Both the position numbers and the translations under genes were made by a program. The notes beneath the pieces were generated by a model. It searched no databases. It was not told where the DNA came from and saw only the letters and a program-made list of their open reading frames with translations. Below are positions 13,772-14,121 of a stretch of DNA of 14,121 nt, in pieces (the stretch's first letter is position 1; the number at the start of each line of letters is the position of its first letter). Source of the DNA: CAIVND01 sp035532075 (lineage in GTDB: Bacteria; Actinomycetota; Acidimicrobiia; Acidimicrobiales; Bog-793); contig DATKRV010000058.1 of assembly GCA_035532075.1 (NCBI GenBank), positions 1 to 14,121 on the forward strand. The letters are read 5' to 3'.

Positions 13772-14121
13772 TTACGAGTTCGACGAGTATGCAGTCTCAC
13801 CGTGATGGCTGAGGTCCAATCCGCGGAATTCGTCCTCAGGGGTGACGCGAAGACCAACAAACCGGTCGACAAGTTTCGCGATCGCATAGGAGACCCCAAA
13901 GGAATACGCGACCGTTACGACGACTGCCAGAAGCTCTAGACCAAAGAGTCGACCTCCACCGAAAAAGAGACCATTGCTCGCCGAAGCATTGACAGAGTGT
14001 TCGGCGAAACACCCGAGCAGCACCATTCCTGCCACTCCACCAATTCCGTGGATTGCAAGCACGTCGAGCGAATCGTCATATCCGTACCGGAATTTCCATC
14101 GTACGGCCATCGCGCAGACAA
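13772..14121 (-). CDS. amt: Ammonium transporter, Amt family, C-terminal part
   Basis: The last 115 residues of an Amt-family ammonium channel; the gene continues beyond the right edge. The segment KFRYGYDDSLDVLAIHGIGGVAGMVLLG is the conserved region around the second pore histidine (the equivalent of E. coli AmtB His318) and its helix. A further hydrophobic segment (LELLAVVVTVAYSFGVSYAIAKLVDRF) is the last transmembrane helix. The cytoplasmic tail GLRVTPEDEFRGLDLSHHGETAY is the classic Amt ending that couples subunits and contacts a PII protein. Amt trimers move ammonium across the cytoplasmic membrane and are normally induced in nitrogen limitation. No glnK is visible on the downstream side, where 436 bases are empty before the next gene. 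Confidence 0.95.
   Translation of the reverse strand, partial: VCAMAVRWKFRYGYDDSLDVLAIHGIGGVAGMVLLGCFAEHSVNASASNGLFFGGGRLFGLELLAVVVTVAYSFGVSYAIAKLVDRFVGLRVTPEDEFRGLDLSHHGETAYSSNS

Overview
The window looks like ordinary chromosome from an actinobacterium with moderately high GC content. The best family clues are an HspR-type MerR regulator beside a small heat-shock gene, a protein of the maleylpyruvate-isomerase-like/TIGR03085 family (linked to mycothiol biology in Actinomycetota) and a methyltransferase of a type common in actinobacteria. CTC/GTC/GAC/GAG codons dominate. A deep lineage such as Acidimicrobiia is possible, but this is inference. I see no phage genes, transposase, CRISPR array, rRNA or tRNA.

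Layout. From 1 to 2200 lies an envelope section: a strong hairpin at the left edge, a secreted DUF3494 (ice-binding-like) protein, and an L,D-transpeptidase whose GTG start overlaps the stop of a 16-codon leader ORF. From 2471 to 4640 a minus-strand metal-dependent amidohydrolase/decarboxylase and a plus-strand threonine-dehydratase-like PLP enzyme are divergently transcribed. A SAM methyltransferase follows at 5174-5752. From 6083 to 6960 a minus-strand heat-shock operon runs from a near-consensus promoter (TTGACG, 17 bp, TATAAT) through hsp20 to an HspR-like repressor, with a perfect palindrome just downstream of the predicted transcription start. At 7593-8652 a cupin gene and a MarR regulator diverge around an inverted repeat that contains the -10 element of the cupin promoter. 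This is the clearest local regulatory circuit. At 9004-10036 a TIGR03085-type protein and a DoxX-like membrane protein converge with only 7 bp between them.

From 10037 to 12463 there are about 2.4 kb with no gene I can recognise. It holds a few doubtful small ORFs, an orphan terminator-like hairpin, and one copy of a 51-nt repeat whose other copy lies at 8832-8882. The right end carries, all on the minus strand, a short HPF/RaiA-like ribosome-associated protein, a small acidic protein, and the C-terminal part of an ammonium transporter that runs off the window edge.

I found no clearly new multi-gene system. The observations most worth a second look are the paired repeat with a conserved hairpin, the operator/promoter overlap in the cupin-MarR pair, the palindrome at the hsp20 transcription start, and the leader ORF coupled to the L,D-transpeptidase.
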